From: JANRKN01 sp033763435 | Lineage (GTDB): Bacteria > Planctomycetota > Phycisphaerae > Phycisphaerales > UBA1924 | Length of the DNA stretch: 22,323 nt | NCBI GenBank assembly: GCA_033763435.1 | Contig: JANRKN010000083.1 | Location: forward strand, 1 to 22,323 | Direction of reading: 5' to 3' | Shown here: piece by piece, positions 21,097 through 22,323 of the stretch | Layout: each line of letters begins with the position of its first letter | How positions within the stretch are numbered: position 1 is the first letter of the stretch | Notes under the pieces: model-generated | Database searches by the model: none | Told to the model about the DNA's origin: nothing | The model's input: only the letters and a program-made list of their open reading frames with translations | Program-made: the position numbers and the translations under genes

Positions 21097-22323
21097 TCAG
21101 GGGTTGCAGGGCGTGTTGAACGCGTCGACGAAGGCGACGAAGTCGTCGGAGTCAACGAAGCCTGTGCCATCGAAGTCGGCGCTCTTGAGGCACGCGGGCT
21201 CGGCGCCCATCGCCCCCTGGCCCGCGCCGGTGCAGCCCAGCGCGAAGTGTTCGCTGAACATCACGAAGTCGTCGGAGTCGACGAAGCCGGATTCATCGAA
21301 GTCCGCGGGGCAGACCGTGATCGGACGCTCGTAGCAGCCGCGGTCGATATACCCGACACCAAAGCTCCCGCCCGTGTTCGCAACCGACGGCAGGTCCAGC
21401 ATGCGCGGGTTGAGGTCGAGATCGACGAGGAAGTTTCCGCCGACCTGATTGACGCCCGAGTCCAGGCTCGGCGAGCCGAAGCTGAGTCGGTAGTTGTCAT
21501 CGTCGGTGCCGAGGATGTCGTCCGCGCCGTCGGGGTCAACGAACACGGGATCACCGATCGTCACCCCCGGTCCGGTGAATAGGGTTTCATCGGTGAACAC
21601 GCAGTGCGATGCGGTGACACCGCTGTTCACGTTGGTGAAGCCGATTACATGGCGGTAGGGGTTGGACCCATTCGCCTCAAAGTTCCACCAGAAGATCGAG
21701 TTGGTCACCGAAAGGTCTGCGGCGTCTTCGAGAAGGATGACGGTGCCAACGTCGCCCCGGTTGTTTGAGGCGGTGCAGTTGACGATGGAGTTGACGCTGG
21801 CGGCGCCGACGAGATGGATGGGGGCGCTCCGGCCGTAGACGAACACGTTGTTGGAGTTGATCAGGCAGTTCATCAGGCTGATCGACCGCCCGTTGTTGTA
21901 GAGGACCGACCCATCTTCGGAGTAGTTCCCGGTGAACCGACAGCGGTTGGCGTTGAACTGACTTGCGGCGGTGCCGAGGTCGACGTAGACGGCGCCGCCC
22001 TTGCCGCCGGTCTCTTCGGCCTGGTTGTCAACGAAGCGGGAGTCCTCGGCGAAGACGCTCGAGTTCTTCATGTAGAGGCCGCCGCCGGACTGAGAGTAGT
22101 TGTCGCGAATGAGGCAGTTGCGGATGTTGACGTTCGAGCCGCTGATCCAGAAGCCGCCGCCGACGTCGCCGACGTCGCCGCGCCCGTCGCGGATCGTGAG
22201 GCCGTCGAGCGTGACGGCGCGCGTGCCCGCGAAGTTGACCTTCACAACCGTGCGTGAGTTGTCGGTCGCTGCGGCGGTGCCGATCGCGCCCGAGAGGATG
22301 GTTTCGTCGGCGGGCAGGCCCGA
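21097..22323 (-). CDS. Second secreted beta-helix protein with EF-hand-like C-terminus (N-terminus beyond window)
   Basis: The frame stays open to the right edge, so the 408 visible residues are the C-terminal part; the GTG at 22245 is an internal codon, since the translation continues upstream with ETILSGAIGTAAATDNSRTV, a stretch typical of the start of this beta-helix type. Helix turns such as GGGFWI, GGGLYM and GGAVYV follow. DPVFVDPDGADDILG...GSPSLDSGVN...DRGCYERP is the choice-of-anchor Q type ending. The last 71 residues carry the two DFD-x-(S/T)-GFVDSDDFV units and four cysteines, identical at 54 of 71 positions (hand count) to the neighbouring protein, while the helix regions differ far more. 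The two genes are tandem paralogues with independent terminators. The signal peptide is expected beyond the edge. Confidence 0.88.
   Translation of the reverse strand, partial: SGLPADETILSGAIGTAAATDNSRTVVKVNFAGTRAVTLDGLTIRDGRGDVGDVGGGFWISGSNVNIRNCLIRDNYSQSGGGLYMKNSSVFAEDSRFVDNQAEETGGKGGAVYVDLGTAASQFNANRCRFTGNYSEDGSVLYNNGRSISLMNCLINSNNVFVYGRSAPIHLVGAASVNSIVNCTASNNRGDVGTVILLEDAADLSVTNSIFWWNFEANGSNPYRHVIGFTNVNSGVTASHCVFTDETLFTGPGVTIGDPVFVDPDGADDILGTDDDNYRLSFGSPSLDSGVNQVGGNFLVDLDLNPRMLDLPSVANTGGSFGVGYIDRGCYERPITVCPADFDESGFVDSDDFVMFSEHFALGCTGAGQGAMGAEPACLKSADFDGTGFVDSDDFVAFVDAFNTPCNP
21136..21192. repeat. DNA repeat unit 3 of 4 (EF-hand-like segment)
   Basis: Begins GACGAAGTCGTCGGAGTCAA and encodes SADFDGTGFVDSDDFV on the minus strand. 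It is the counterpart of unit 1 in the second paralogue. Confidence 0.85.
21262..21312. repeat. DNA repeat unit 4 of 4 (EF-hand-like segment)
   Basis: Begins CACGAAGTCGTCGGAGTCGA and encodes CPADFDESGFVDSDDFV on the minus strand, the counterpart of unit 2. Confidence 0.85.

Noticed and set aside
18773..21312. Repeated units considered as a CRISPR-like or mobile repeat array
   Set aside because: The units lie inside coding frames, encode the EF-hand-like segments and lack regular spacers.

Overview
The window is GC-rich chromosomal DNA that most likely comes from a planctomycete, probably class Phycisphaerae. The best taxonomic clue is the C-terminal module of two secreted beta-helix proteins on the right: cysteine-bounded, EF-hand-like units of the type PADFDESGFVDSDDF. 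I associate these with marine Phycisphaerae, but that is recall and not a search result. Other genes are housekeeping (ppdK, pabB, miaA, topA, nadA, an hldE-type fusion). I saw no tRNA, rRNA, CRISPR array or insertion sequence.

Left part (1-3000, all minus strand). Five tightly packed genes read right to left: a prepilin-like protein, a small exported protein with ten cysteines, an exported protein with a proline-rich stalk and a C-terminal membrane anchor, a four-helix MauE/DoxX-like membrane protein with a CGC motif, and a gene cut by the window edge. An interrupted AG repeat lies just before the first start codon. A strong terminator separates the set from ppdK.

Centre-left (3019-8805). 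ppdK (minus) diverges from a pabB-nudix-miaA operon (plus) whose junctions are ATGA overlaps. The Nudix protein beside pabB suggests a folate-pathway role.

Centre (8806-14605, plus). A 283-base intergenic stretch holds an imperfect hairpin and a dense cluster of G-runs just before topA. topA is followed by a small membrane protein, then a helix-turn-helix/receiver regulator, then a degenerate receiver/coiled-coil/GAF protein.

Right part (14630-22323). A heptose-synthesis fusion gene with its two domains in the order opposite to E. coli HldE (minus) diverges from a small PilZ-like gene and nadA (plus). nadA meets a DoxX-like gene stop to stop. Then come two tandem paralogous beta-helix surface-type proteins (minus), each with its own terminator; the second runs off the window.

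Most coding calls rest on motifs read by eye from the translations. Starts are weakest for pabB, the receiver/GAF gene, the hldE-type gene and the edge gene. Many long open frames opposite real genes were rejected as high-GC shadows.
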